Shown here one piece after another: positions 1-11,128 of a stretch of 64,000 nucleotides of DNA. The stretch is from CAVPFA01 sp963703655 (GTDB lineage Bacteria > Actinomycetota > Acidimicrobiia > Acidimicrobiales > Bog-793), in NCBI GenBank assembly GCA_963703655.1, contig CAVPFA010000003.1, forward strand, positions 1,116,001 through 1,180,000, read 5' to 3'. Each line of letters opens with the position of its first letter. The stretch's first letter is position 1. The notes beneath the pieces were generated by a model. It did not search any database and was not told the DNA's origin. It was given only the letters and a program-made list of their open reading frames with translations. Both the position numbers and the translations under genes were made by a program.

Positions 1-1608
1 CACCTCGAACATCGCGACGGCTCCGGCTGCCGACACGTTCAGCGACTCGAGCGACCCGTGCAGGGGGATCTGCACGAGCACGTCGCACCGCTGGCGCGCG
101 AGCGTGCCAAGCCCCCTCCCCTCGGCACCGATGACCAGCGCGAGCGGCCGGTCTACGAGCCGTAGGCGAAACAGGGGCTCGGGTCCCCGTTCGTCCAGAC
201 CGACGGCCCAGATCCCAAGGCGCTCCAGCTCCTGAAGGGCCCCAGGAATTCCGGGGACCACCGCGATTCGGACATATTCCACCGCGCCCGCCGCGACCTT
301 GGCGACCGTCGGTGTCACGTGGGCGCTCCGGTGACGCGGCAGGACGACTCCCGTGACGCCTGCGCACTCGGCGCTGCGCAGCAGGGCGCCCAGGTTCTGC
401 GGATCGGTGACTCCATCGACAACGACGAGAAACGGCGCCATTCCCGGGCGCTGCCCGCCCACCTCGCCGACCCCGCCCACCTCGCCGATGAGGTCCGACA
501 AGGGGGTTTCGGTCAGTTGCTCGGCGAAGGCTATGACGCCTTGTGGCGCCTCGGAGCCCTGAGCCTGCTGGATCTGGCGTTGGGTTACGAGCCGGACCGG
601 GACGTGGTTCGCCCGGGCGAGCGACTGGATCTCCCGCAGGATTGCGGCGGGATCAGACCCCTCCATCATCCAGACCTCGTGCACGGCCCTGCGCCGCGCG
701 GCAAGGAGCTCCCGAACCGCCTGGCGACCCTCGACCTGGTCGCCACCGAGCGCTCGCCGGACCTTTGCTGGGCCACGCCCGCCGGACAGCTCGGCCGTCC
801 GGCCGCCGTGGCCGAAGGGCCGGCCGCCCTGGCCGGACGGTTTGCCGGGTCCCCCTGGACCTCGGCGTGAGGGCTGTGGCCGCTCGTAGCGGCTGTTTGG
901 AGGCGAGCTGCGGCTGGCGGCCGCCCGAGGAGCGCCCGAAGAGCGTTGGGCGCCGCGGCTCGAGCCCTCGAATCCACCCTGTCCACCGCCGGGCCGGTAC
1001 GGGCGCGGCGGCCGGGGCGGTCTCGGCCAGAGATTGCGGCCCGCAGTCGCTGCGCGGCCTATCGAGCTCGGCAGCGGCCCGGAATCGCGTACGTCTTCCC
1101 CGTCTGGTTGCCGCCGACCGCCGGGTCCGCCCCGCCTCGCAGCGGCCGGACCGTCGCGTCGGGGCGCCGGCCGGTCCCATCCGCCGTTCGACGACCCGCG
1201 AATGCCCTCGCGCCGGGTGGAGGAGGACGTGAACGTCTGCGGCGACCGTCTCGGCGATGCGGCTCTGGACCCGGAGTCTCGGTAGGAGCCTCCGGTGCTA
1301 CCCGCACCGCTGGTGCGGGCCCCGCGCTCGCTCGCGCCCGCTCCGCGGGAGCCGCTACTGGCTCCGGTGCCCGAGCCGCGGGAGCTGCCGGCCCCGGTGC
1401 CCCGGTACGAGCCGCCGGCGCGCACGCCGCGGGGGCCGTCAGTGCCCGAACCGCGGGGCCCGCGGGCCCCGGTGCCCCGGTTCGAGCCGCCCGTGCCCGA
1501 GCCGCGGGTAGTTCCGGTCCCGGTGCCCCGGTACGAGCCGCCGGAGGCGCGCCCTGCGGAGCCCCGCGGACCGCGGGGCGAACCGTCTCGTCTGTTGCTG
1601 TCTGACAT
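1..1608 (-). CDS. rlmB: RlmB/TrmH-family 23S rRNA 2'-O-methyltransferase with long RG/GS-rich N-terminal extension (3' end outside window)
   Basis: SpoU/TrmH-type methyltransferase, expected to methylate the ribose of a 23S rRNA guanosine in the peptidyl-transferase region using S-adenosylmethionine. The frame is open from an ATG to the left edge (536 codons seen). About residues 290-535 hold the substrate-binding segment (VEGRQAVREL) and the knotted SpoU domain, with DGVTDPQNLGALLRSAE, VIGAEGRGL and IPLHGSLESLNVSAAGA. The first 290 or so residues are low-complexity, rich in Gly, Ser and Arg, and contain imperfect repeats. Actinobacterial RlmB proteins often carry a short basic head, but one this long is unusual. 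The ATG overlaps the ispF stop (TGATG), implying translational coupling. The catalytic family is clear; the role of the head is unknown. Confidence 0.9.
   Translation of the reverse strand, partial: MSDSNRRDGSPRGPRGSAGRASGGSYRGTGTGTTRGSGTGGSNRGTGARGPRGSGTDGPRGVRAGGSYRGTGAGSSRGSGTGASSGSRGAGASERGARTSGAGSTGGSYRDSGSRAASPRRSPQTFTSSSTRREGIRGSSNGGWDRPAPRRDGPAAARRGGPGGRRQPDGEDVRDSGPLPSSIGRAATAGRNLWPRPPRPPRPYRPGGGQGGFEGSSRGAQRSSGAPRAAASRSSPPNSRYERPQPSRRGPGGPGKPSGQGGRPFGHGGRTAELSGGRGPAKVRRALGGDQVEGRQAVRELLAARRRAVHEVWMMEGSDPAAILREIQSLARANHVPVRLVTQRQIQQAQGSEAPQGVIAFAEQLTETPLSDLIGEVGGVGEVGGQRPGMAPFLVVVDGVTDPQNLGALLRSAECAGVTGVVLPRHRSAHVTPTVAKVAAGAVEYVRIAVVPGIPGALQELERLGIWAVGLDERGPEPLFRLRLVDRPLALVIGAEGRGLGTLARQRCDVLVQIPLHGSLESLNVSAAGAVAMFEV
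1366..1542. repeat. Imperfect tandem repeats inside the rlmB N-terminal extension
   Basis: Two alternating GC-rich units are present. Unit A (GGTGCCCCGGTACGAGCCGCC and close variants) lies at 1396-1416, 1471-1491 and 1522-1542. Unit B (GTGCCCGAGCCGCGG variants) lies near 1366-1382, 1441-1457 and 1493-1508. On the coding strand they encode copies of GGSYRGTG and RGSGT. Spacing is about 50-75 bases, so copy number could vary by slippage. Confidence 0.7.
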
Positions 1609-2099
1609 CAGGAACCGATCTCCTCGAGCAGGGCGGTGGCGAGGCAGGCGATCCCTTCCACTCGCCCAAGGCTCCCGAGCCCTTCCGGTCGGGTCGCCTT
1701 CACGTGCACCGGGCCGGCCGCCGCCGCGCTGAGCCGTTCCATCATGATCTCACGCGCATCGGCTATCCGGGGCACCTCGCAGACGACGGTGCAATCGGCA
1801 TTTGCGAGACGTAGGCCGGCGTGTGCCACGAGCGTGGCCACATGGGCCAGGATGACGAGGCTGTCCGCCCCCGCCCAACGCGGGTCGGAGTCCGGGAAAT
1901 GTGCTCCAAGGTCACCAAGACCGGCAGCGCCGAGCATGGCATCTGCCACGGCGTGCGCCACGACATCGGCGTCGCTGTGACCCTTCAGACCCGGCTCCGC
2001 CTCGAAACGGACCCCCCCGAGCAACAGCGCTCTCGCCCGCTCCGATCCACTCGCGAAGGGGTGAACGTCGTAACCGATGCCGACTCGTGAGCCACTCAC
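1608..2099 (-). CDS. ispF: 2-C-methyl-D-erythritol 2,4-cyclodiphosphate synthase
   Basis: Converts CDP-ME 2-phosphate to MEcPP with release of CMP, in the cytosolic MEP isoprenoid pathway. The metal-binding GYDVHPF segment is at the N terminus, and GHSDADVVAHAVADA and GAHFPDSDP follow as in the family. The length of about 163 residues fits. I chose the GTG that overlaps the ispD stop by four bases (GTGA), because IspF proteins normally start only a few residues before the first GYDVH-like motif. A GTG 12 bases further upstream is an alternative. It is coupled to ispD upstream and rlmB downstream. Confidence 0.93.
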   Translation of the reverse strand: MSGSRVGIGYDVHPFASGSERARALLLGGVRFEAEPGLKGHSDADVVAHAVADAMLGAAGLGDLGAHFPDSDPRWAGADSLVILAHVATLVAHAGLRLANADCTVVCEVPRIADAREIMMERLSAAAAGPVHVKATRPEGLGSLGRVEGIACLATALLEEIGS

Positions 2100-2740
2100 C
2101 GGTCGCTCCACCTGGATGCCGTCGCAAGGTCGTCGGGCGATGTCAGCTTAAGGTTGTGGTACTCGCCTGGGACCACCACGACCAGCGCACCGAGAGCTTC
2201 CAGCAGACCTGCGTCGTCGGTCGCGTCCGGCTCGCCCTCGTGCGCCTGCCGCAGCACCTCGGCACGAAAGGCCTGCGGAGTCTGCACCGCTACGAGCTCG
2301 CTGCGGTCCAGCGTCTCGACGACGCGGCCCTCCCGGACCCGCTTGACGGTGTCCACGACGGCAACGCCGGGAACGGCGCCATCGGCGCCGTCAGCGACCG
2401 CCCCGACCACGGCACGAAACAACTCGGGAGAGGCGAGGGGTCGCGCTGCGTCGTGGACGACCACGACATCTGCCGACGACGGAACTGCCGCCAGACCCCG
2501 GCGCACGGAGGAGGCTCGGGTCGGGCCCCCGGCGATGACCCGGTCTGCGCCCTTCGAGACTCCGGGGCTCCCGAGCGACGATGCCGGCACGACGGCCACC
2601 ACCCCATGGGCAACCGAGCGCGACGCTTCGAGGCTCCACGCGATCACCGGCCGTCCACCGAGGAGCTGGAACTGCTTGAGCTGACCGAATCGCCGTCCTT
2701 CGCCGGCGGCGACGATGATCGCCCAGACCTCGACGCTCAC
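2096..2740 (-). CDS. ispD: 2-C-methyl-D-erythritol 4-phosphate cytidylyltransferase
   Basis: Transfers CMP from CTP to MEP, the third step of the MEP pathway. The nucleotide-binding motif IIVAAGEGRRFG lies at residues 7-18, and VVHDAARPL and TPQAFR occur further on as in IspD. At 214 residues it is slightly short but within range. The GTG start lies 22 bases after the carD stop. The ispD-ispF pair immediately downstream of carD is a familiar actinobacterial order, which supports both calls. Confidence 0.93.
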   Translation of the reverse strand: MSVEVWAIIVAAGEGRRFGQLKQFQLLGGRPVIAWSLEASRSVAHGVVAVVPASSLGSPGVSKGADRVIAGGPTRASSVRRGLAAVPSSADVVVVHDAARPLASPELFRAVVGAVADGADGAVPGVAVVDTVKRVREGRVVETLDRSELVAVQTPQAFRAEVLRQAHEGEPDATDDAGLLEALGALVVVVPGEYHNLKLTSPDDLATASRWSDR

Positions 2741-2762
2741 GCGCCGTTTGCCGCGCCCTGCT

Positions 2763-3239
2763 CTAGGGCAGAGCGGCGTTGAGGCGCTCCTCCGCCTCGG
2801 CCTCGCTCACACCGATCGCGAACGTCAGCTCGGAGACGAGGATCTGGCGGGCGCGCGTGAGCATCCGCTTCTCGCCCGCGGAGAGCCCGCGGTCCTTGTC
2901 CCGGATCGAGAGGTTCCGCACGACTTCGGCGACCTGGTAGATGTCGCCGGACTTGAGCTTCTCGACGTGGTTCTTGTACCGGCGGGACCAGTTGGTCGGC
3001 ATCCGCGCTTCCTTCTTGCGGAGGACGGCGAAGACCTCTTCCACCTCCTCGTCGTTGATGACTTCGCGGAGACCGACCTCCGCCGTGTTGTCGGACGGCA
3101 CCATGAGGGTGAGGTCACCGTACGCGAGCCGGAGCACTAGGTACTCACGCTTCTCGCCAAAGGCTTCGCGCATCTCGCGCCGCTCGACGACCGCGGCGCC
3201 ATGATGGGGATAGACGACCTTGTCCCCGACATCGAACAA
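2763..3239 (-). CDS. carD: CarD-family RNA polymerase-binding transcription regulator
   Basis: Global regulator that binds the RNA polymerase beta subunit and stabilises open complexes, often on rRNA and housekeeping promoters. The N-terminal RNAP-interaction domain (MFDVGDKVVYPHHGAAVV, about residues 1-60) is followed by an all-helical DNA-binding half ending ERLNAALP. The length of 158 residues is typical. The start is TTG, preceded by GAGGAG about six bases upstream. The short gap to radA holds this ribosome-binding site, so the two are probably co-transcribed. Confidence 0.94.
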   Translation of the reverse strand: MFDVGDKVVYPHHGAAVVERREMREAFGEKREYLVLRLAYGDLTLMVPSDNTAEVGLREVINDEEVEEVFAVLRKKEARMPTNWSRRYKNHVEKLKSGDIYQVAEVVRNLSIRDKDRGLSAGEKRMLTRARQILVSELTFAIGVSEAEAEERLNAALP

Positions 3240-3252
3240 TGGAACTCCTCAC
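3240..3252 (-). promoter_or_regulatory. Shine-Dalgarno site for the carD TTG start
   Basis: Reading the minus strand, GAGGAG followed by TTCCA leads into TTG TTC GAT GTC. This near-consensus site in the radA-carD junction is the reason for accepting TTG as the start, and it gives the canonical CarD N terminus. Confidence 0.6.
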
Positions 3253-4742
3253 GAGACGAGCGAAGGTGGGACCTTCACCAGGGTACGGACGTCGCGCCCG
3301 CTGCTCAACTCGGGACCGCCGCCGGACTCGGTCCGGAGACGAGATCCCGCGGCAGGCACCACGCCGAGCAACAGCCGGACTGCCTCCAGCAGGGTACCTG
3401 CTCGCAGCAGTTCCAATTCCGCCGGCCCTTCGGGAGCAGATTGTGGCACCACCGCGCGGCGGAACCCGAGCCTCGCTGCCTCCCCGAGACGGCGCTCGGT
3501 CGCAGGCACCTGGCGGATCTCACCCGCGAGCCCGATCTCCCCGCACGCGACGACGTCCTCTCCGATGGCGATCCCGGTCACCGCCGATACCAGAGCCAAC
3601 GCGACACCGAGGTCGGCCGCGGGCTCGTTCACCCTCAGTCCGCCTACGGTGGACACGAAGACATCCACGTCGGCGATGGCCACCTGGCACCGGCGTTCGA
3701 GCACGGCGAGGAGAAGGGCGAGCCGGCCGCCGGCGATGCCCTGTGCGACCCTGCGCGGCGCGCCGGACGTCGCTCGCCCGACGAGTCCCTGGACCTCGAC
3801 GATGAGCGGCCTCCGCCCCTCGACCACAGGAACGGCGATGCTGCCCGCCACGCCCCGACGGCGGTCCCCGAGCAAAAGGGCGCTCGGGTCCACGAGGCCC
3901 TCGAGCCCGGCCTCGGTCATCTTGAACAGCCCGAGCTCGCCTGTCGCCCCGTAGCGGTGCTTCGACGCCGAGAGCATGCGGAGCGCGTGGTGGCGGTCCC
4001 CGTCGAACGACAGCACCGTGTCGACGAGGTGCTCGAGCGTGCGAGGGCCGGCGAGACCGCCGTCCTTGGTGACGTGCCCGACGAGGACGGTGGCGACGTC
4101 GAGCGATTTCGCTTGGCGCACGAGCCGGCCCGTACACTCGCGCACCTGGCTCGGTGAGCCCGCCTGGGAGCCGCAGGAGGGGTCCGAGACCGCCTGGATC
4201 GAGTCGATGACGAGGATCGCCGGCTCGAGCTGGGCGGTGGCGCTGACGACGACGTCGAGATTGGTCGTCGCCAGCAGGTAGCAGCCGTCGACGGCCGCCT
4301 CGAGGCGGTCGGCCCGGCGCCGGACCTGTTCGCCCGACTCCTCGGCCGCGATGAGCAGCGAGGCCCGCCCGCGGCCGGCCGCGCTCGCCAGCGCCTGCAG
4401 CACGAGCGTGGACTTGCCTACCCCTGGCTCACCGCCGAGCAGCGTCACCGAACCGGGGACCAGCCCGCCGCCGAGCACCCGGTCGAGCTCGCCGACACCG
4501 GTGGGCACGGCTGTCGCGGCATCGGGGCTGATCGAGCTCAGGAGCATCGGGGTCGCGCAGGAGCCCGAGCCGAGCAGACTCGCGCGGTCGGCACCCTGGC
4601 CCGGACGGGCACCCGCCGGCGCCGGAGCGACCAGCACCTCGACGATGGTGTTCCACTCGCCGCAGGCCGGGCAGCGCCCGGACCAACGAGGCGAGCCGTG
4701 CCCGCAGGCCTCGCAGCGGTGGATCGTCCTCGGTCGCGCCAT
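3249..4742 (-). CDS. radA: DNA repair protein RadA (RecA-like branch-migration ATPase)
   Basis: Helps RecA-dependent strand exchange and branch migration. Residues 10-27 hold the four-cysteine zinc finger (CEAC and CPAC). The Walker A motif GGEPGVGKST is near residue 104. The RadA-specific KNRFG motif appears as KHRYG, a conservative variant. The C-terminal half is Lon-protease-like. The length of 497 residues is slightly above the usual 450-460. It lies between clpC and carD, a common actinobacterial neighbourhood. Confidence 0.94.
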   Translation of the reverse strand: MARPRTIHRCEACGHGSPRWSGRCPACGEWNTIVEVLVAPAPAGARPGQGADRASLLGSGSCATPMLLSSISPDAATAVPTGVGELDRVLGGGLVPGSVTLLGGEPGVGKSTLVLQALASAAGRGRASLLIAAEESGEQVRRRADRLEAAVDGCYLLATTNLDVVVSATAQLEPAILVIDSIQAVSDPSCGSQAGSPSQVRECTGRLVRQAKSLDVATVLVGHVTKDGGLAGPRTLEHLVDTVLSFDGDRHHALRMLSASKHRYGATGELGLFKMTEAGLEGLVDPSALLLGDRRRGVAGSIAVPVVEGRRPLIVEVQGLVGRATSGAPRRVAQGIAGGRLALLLAVLERRCQVAIADVDVFVSTVGGLRVNEPAADLGVALALVSAVTGIAIGEDVVACGEIGLAGEIRQVPATERRLGEAARLGFRRAVVPQSAPEGPAELELLRAGTLLEAVRLLLGVVPAAGSRLRTESGGGPELSSGRDVRTLVKVPPSLVS

Positions 4743-4837
4743 CGCGTCAGGTTACGAGCCGGGTGTTCTCTCAGGCGCCTGAGCTGTGTCTCGGGCGGCT
4801 CGGCGGCCTTGGGCGCCAGCCTGTATGGAAACCTTGT

Positions 4838-4856
4838 GCCGCTCGCCCCGAGCGGC
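4838..4856 (-). terminator. Hairpin just downstream of the corrected clpC stop
   Basis: A perfect 8-bp stem (GCCGCTCG/CGAGCGGC) with a three-base loop begins nine bases past the stop codon that the frame-corrected clpC would use. It is followed on the minus strand by a GTTTCC stretch. It sits where a clpC terminator should be and supports the view that the natural gene ends before it. Confidence 0.5.
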
Positions 4857-4864
4857 AGGCCGGG

Positions 4865-7352
<2,488 letters not shown>

Positions 7353-7591
7353 CTTCAGACTCCTTGTGGTCTTGCCTGTGGCGGAAGTCTACCGGTCCGT
7401 TGCGCGAAAACCCGCCGCAGCGAAAGGTGCCTCTCTCTTACCATCGGACTACGGCTGGCGAACCCTTAGCGGATTGATTCCGGCCATGGCCAATTCTGCG
7501 ATCTGAGCAGCGAAGGCCTCGGCAGCGCCGGCCGGTCCGGCCCGTGCCGAGCTGTCGGTCTCAGGTCCGGTGGCGTAAGGTGGCGGACTTG

Positions 7592-8593
7592 GTGAACAGC
7601 CCGGACCCTTTTGCCCTCCCGATCCAGGAGGAAGATCTCGCGCAGCTCGAGCAGTGCCTGCGGGAGAGTGTTCTCGGCGATGACGCCTTCTTGAACGAGG
7701 TGGCGAGCCATCTCATCCAGGCAGGGGGCAAGCGGCTCCGGCCCTCTCTGGCGATCGCCGCCTCGTACCTGCGAGCCGGGGAGACCACTGCGGAGATCCT
7801 GCTGGGCGGGGTGTCGGTCGAGCTCGTCCATCTGGCCTCGCTCTACCACGACGACGTGATGGACGAGGCGACCCGGCGGCGCAGCGTCGAGAGCGTGAAC
7901 GCCCGTTGGGGCAATCTCGTAGCGATCGTCGCAGGCGATTTCCTTCTCGCCCGCTCGGCGGAGATCGCCGCGGGACTGGGCACCGAGGTCGCCGGGTTGT
8001 TGGCAGCGACGCTCGCCCGGCTCTGCCAGGGGCAGGTGGCCGAGGTGCGAGCCGCGTTCCAGACCGATCGGGACGAGCGCGACTACCTGCGCTGCATCTC
8101 CGACAAGACGGCCGCGCTGATGTCGACCTCGTGCCGCATCGGGGCGCTCACCGCAGGGCTCGACCGGGCCCAGATCGACGACTTGTCGGACTTCGGCGAA
8201 GCATTCGGCATGGTCTTCCAGATCCGCGACGACGTCCTCGACGTGGTCGCCACCGAGAGCGAGCTCGGCAAGCCTCCCGGCCAGGACCTCGCCGAGGGGA
8301 TCTACACGCTCCCGGTGCAGCGGGCGCTCGCCGACCGTGCCGTCGGCCCGAGGCTGCGCGACCTGCTCGGCCAGCCGCTCGACCAGGCCGAGCGCGAGGA
8401 GGCACGGGCGCTCGTGGCAGCGTCGCCCGGCATCGCGGCCGCCCACGAGATCGCCCGGGACTACGCGGAGACAGCCGCCTCGGCGGCGGGACGACTCGGT
8501 GAGGGACTTGTCCCCAAGGCGCTCGCCGAGCTCGGCTACAACGTCGTCGACGATCTCGAGCGCTCCGCGGCGGCGGTTCTCGCCCCGAGCTGA
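7592..8593 (+). CDS. Polyprenyl diphosphate synthase (long-chain trans-prenyltransferase)
   Basis: Adds isopentenyl diphosphate units to an allylic primer, to make either a menaquinone side chain or another long prenyl diphosphate. It has the substrate-binding GGKRLRP, the first Asp-rich motif DDVMD and the second DDVLD in QIRDDVLDVV. About 333 residues is typical. I chose this GTG because AAGGTGG, one mismatch from consensus Shine-Dalgarno, lies eight bases upstream. GTG at 7580 and ATG at 7544 are possible longer starts. It is the only plus-strand gene in the left part of the window and converges on lysS. Chain length cannot be read with certainty. Confidence 0.88.
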   Translation: MNSPDPFALPIQEEDLAQLEQCLRESVLGDDAFLNEVASHLIQAGGKRLRPSLAIAASYLRAGETTAEILLGGVSVELVHLASLYHDDVMDEATRRRSVESVNARWGNLVAIVAGDFLLARSAEIAAGLGTEVAGLLAATLARLCQGQVAEVRAAFQTDRDERDYLRCISDKTAALMSTSCRIGALTAGLDRAQIDDLSDFGEAFGMVFQIRDDVLDVVATESELGKPPGQDLAEGIYTLPVQRALADRAVGPRLRDLLGQPLDQAEREEARALVAASPGIAAAHEIARDYAETAASAAGRLGEGLVPKALAELGYNVVDDLERSAAAVLAPS

Positions 8594-8601
8594 GCCGGCG
8601 G

Positions 8602-10065
8602 CTAGGGCCGTCGGCCCTCGGGTTCCCGTGGGGCTGCCGGGCCGTCGGGCGGCTCAGCCGCACGGTCCTCGGGACGAAGAGCCGGGAAGAGCACGACCTC
8701 CCGGATGTTCGGGACGTCGGTGTAGAGCATCACGAGCCGGTCGATCCCGAGCCCGAGGCCACCGGTCGGCGGCAGTCCGAGCTCGAGAGCCCGGAGGTAG
8801 TCCCAGTCGACGGCCATCGCGTCCTCGTCGCCGAGAGCCCGCTCGCGCTCTTGGGCCTCGAAACGGGCCCTTTGCTCATCGGGATCGGTCAGCTCGCTGA
8901 AGGCGTTGCCGAGCTCGCGACCGGCGATGATCGGCTCGAAACGTTCGACGTAGCCGGGCTTCGAGCGGTGCGCCCGGGCGAGCGGCGAGACCTCCTTGGG
9001 GTAGTCGCACACGAAGACCGGCCCCCAGAGCTCAGCCTCGGTCGTCTTCTCGTAGATCTCGAGGATGAGCTTGCCCGGCCCGTACCACGGCTCGTACGGC
9101 ACGCCGCAGCTGTCGGCCACCCGCCGGAGCTCGTCCACCCCCATCGACAGGTGGACCTCCACCCCGGCGTGCTCGGCGACGAGCTCCTCGAGAGTGGCGC
9201 GGCGCCACGGCGGTGTCAGGTCGACCTCCCGACCCTGGTAGGGGACCACGGTCGTGCCTAAGAGCTCCTCGGCGGTCCCGCCGACAAGATCCTCGAAGAT
9301 CCCCATCATGTCGGTGTAGTCGGCATAGGCCTGGTAGAGCTCGAGCATCGTGAATTCCGGGTTGTGGCGCGGCGACAGCCCCTCGTTGCGGAACGTCCGC
9401 CCGATCTCGAAGACACGCTCCATCCCACCGACCACGCACCGCTTCAGGTACAGCTCGGTGGCGATGCGGAGGTAGACGTCGGCATGGAGGGCGTTGTAGT
9501 GAGTGACGAACGGCCGCGCCGCCGCGCCGCCGGCGACGGCCTGGAGGACGGGGGTCTCGACCTCGACGAAGCCGGCCGCATCGAGGCGGCGGCGGATCGA
9601 GGCGATCACCCTCGACCGCAGGAGGAAGATGTCCCGCACACCCTCGTTGGCCCAAAGGTCGAGCTCGCGCTGACGGTAGCGGATGTCGGGGTCGCTGACG
9701 CCGTGCCACTTGTCGCCGAACCCGCGGCGGGCGTGCGCCAGTAGCTCCCAGGACGAGACCCTGACTGAGAGCTCGCCTCGCTGCGTGCGGACGACCTCGC
9801 CAGAGACGCCGATCCAGTCGCCGAGCGAGAGGCGGCGGAATTCCTCGAAGTTCGGGGTCAATGCCGCCAGCGCGAACAGCTGGATGCCTCCGGTCCAGTC
9901 CCGAAGCTCGGCGAACGCGAGCTTGCCCTGTGGGCGGGAGCGCATCAGTCGCCCGGCGATGACGACCGTGACGCCGGACTCCTCGCCGGCTTCGAGGTGG
10001 GCGTACGAACGGGACACGTCGCCCGCACCCGACGTCGTCTCGAAACGGTACCCGATCTCCCTCAC
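8602..10065 (-). CDS. lysS: Lysyl-tRNA synthetase, class II
   Basis: Charges tRNA-Lys. An N-terminal OB-fold anticodon-binding domain (about residues 30-140) precedes the class II core. Motif 1 is GFVEVETPVLQ, motif 2 is GRTFRNEGLSPRHNPEFT and motif 3 is GLGLGIDRLVMLYTD. The GTG start overlaps the coaX stop and gives 487 residues, with a shorter head than E. coli LysS. The C-terminal 25 residues after VLFPALRPED are Pro/Glu-rich and not part of the fold. Confidence 0.93.
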   Translation of the reverse strand: MREIGYRFETTSGAGDVSRSYAHLEAGEESGVTVVIAGRLMRSRPQGKLAFAELRDWTGGIQLFALAALTPNFEEFRRLSLGDWIGVSGEVVRTQRGELSVRVSSWELLAHARRGFGDKWHGVSDPDIRYRQRELDLWANEGVRDIFLLRSRVIASIRRRLDAAGFVEVETPVLQAVAGGAAARPFVTHYNALHADVYLRIATELYLKRCVVGGMERVFEIGRTFRNEGLSPRHNPEFTMLELYQAYADYTDMMGIFEDLVGGTAEELLGTTVVPYQGREVDLTPPWRRATLEELVAEHAGVEVHLSMGVDELRRVADSCGVPYEPWYGPGKLILEIYEKTTEAELWGPVFVCDYPKEVSPLARAHRSKPGYVERFEPIIAGRELGNAFSELTDPDEQRARFEAQERERALGDEDAMAVDWDYLRALELGLPPTGGLGLGIDRLVMLYTDVPNIREVVLFPALRPEDRAAEPPDGPAAPREPEGRRP

Positions 10066-10985
10066 ATCCCCCTCCCACCCTCGTCCCGCGCCACGTTGCG
10101 GTCGAACACGAGGCGAAGCCCGTGCAAGGTGAGCCACGGCTCGTGGTGCTGGACCATCTCCGAGAGGGGCGTGATGAGCCGGGCAAGCCCGCCGGTGGCG
10201 ATGATCGCGGACGGCCCGAGCTCCGCGGCGATCCGGCGGCACATGCCGTCGACGAGTCCGGTGAAGCCGTAGATGGCGCCGGACTGGATCGACTCGACGG
10301 TCGACTTCCCGATCACGTTGCGCGGCTCGATCAGCTCCACGCGGCGCAGCGCGGCGGCGTGCTCGAAGAGCGCCTCCATGCTGATCTCGATCCCGGGCGT
10401 GATGGCGCCGCCGACGTACTCGCCCGCAGCCGATATGGCGTCGAAGGTGGTCGCCGTGCCGAGATCGACGACGATCGCCGGCCCCCCGTACAAGTCGAGC
10501 GCACCGACGGCGTTGGCAACGCGGTCCGCGCCCACCTCCTTCGGGTTGTCGTAGAGGATCGGCATCCCGGTACGGACGCCGGGCTCGATCACCACAAGCG
10601 GAACGTCGAACCAGACGTGCGTCATCTCCCTCATCGCCGTTGTCACCTCCGGCACCGACGAGGAGAGGGCGATACCGCTCAGGCCGCCGGATGGCGACGC
10701 GCCTTTGAACTCGAGGCCGACGAGCCTGAGCAGATCGGTGATGAGCAGCGCGTACTCGTCGGCGGTCCGTTCGACGACGGTCGCAAGACGCCAGTGGTGG
10801 AGGAGGTCGGCCAGCTCCCCGGCGGTTCGAGCCGCTGAGCCGTCTCGGCTCGGCGTGCCGGTCGCCTCGTCGTCGTCGGCCGACGGGGTCGCTTCATCGC
10901 CGGGGGGCGGGACCGCTTCATCGGCGCTCGCGCCGAACAGGCCCATGACCGTCTGTGTGTTGCCGACGTCGATCGCTAGCAGCAT
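10062..10985 (-). CDS. coaX: Type III pantothenate kinase
   Basis: Phosphorylates pantothenate, the first step of coenzyme A synthesis. The ASKHA-fold motifs are clear: DVGNTQT at residues 6-12, GADRVANAVGA in the middle and VVDLGTATTFD. Residues 19-58 form an extra acidic, Pro/Asp/Glu-rich insertion after the first beta-hairpin, making the protein about 307 residues instead of the usual 255-265. A GAGGCGG stretch precedes the ATG. It overlaps lysS, so the pair is probably one transcript. panC lies in the window but in a different operon. Confidence 0.93.
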   Translation of the reverse strand: MLLAIDVGNTQTVMGLFGASADEAVPPPGDEATPSADDDEATGTPSRDGSAARTAGELADLLHHWRLATVVERTADEYALLITDLLRLVGLEFKGASPSGGLSGIALSSSVPEVTTAMREMTHVWFDVPLVVIEPGVRTGMPILYDNPKEVGADRVANAVGALDLYGGPAIVVDLGTATTFDAISAAGEYVGGAITPGIEISMEALFEHAAALRRVELIEPRNVIGKSTVESIQSGAIYGFTGLVDGMCRRIAAELGPSAIIATGGLARLITPLSEMVQHHEPWLTLHGLRLVFDRNVARDEGGRGM

Positions 10986-11128
10986 GACCGCCTCTGTCTA
11001 CCTCAAGGCGAGGCAGCCCATCCCCACCGGCGGGCTGGGAGCCCTCTCGGAGGAGGCCGTATGGTTGGGGAGGAGTGCGGACCATTACCCGAACCGACGA
11101 CACCGGCGTCTGAGACCAGACGGCCGCC

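Noticed and set aside
1366..1542. CRISPR-like array from repeated units
   Set aside because: The repeats are in frame within a coding region, vary in spacing and encode a Gly/Arg/Ser-rich peptide.
4752..4864. Extended C terminus of clpC as written
   Set aside because: Arg-rich tail without similarity to ClpC that runs through a hairpin; best explained by the one-base insertion upstream.
10986..11128. Metal-responsive riboswitch before the cation exchanger
   Set aside because: A CAGCCC/GGGCTG inverted repeat is present, but no yybP-ykoY-type conserved loops.
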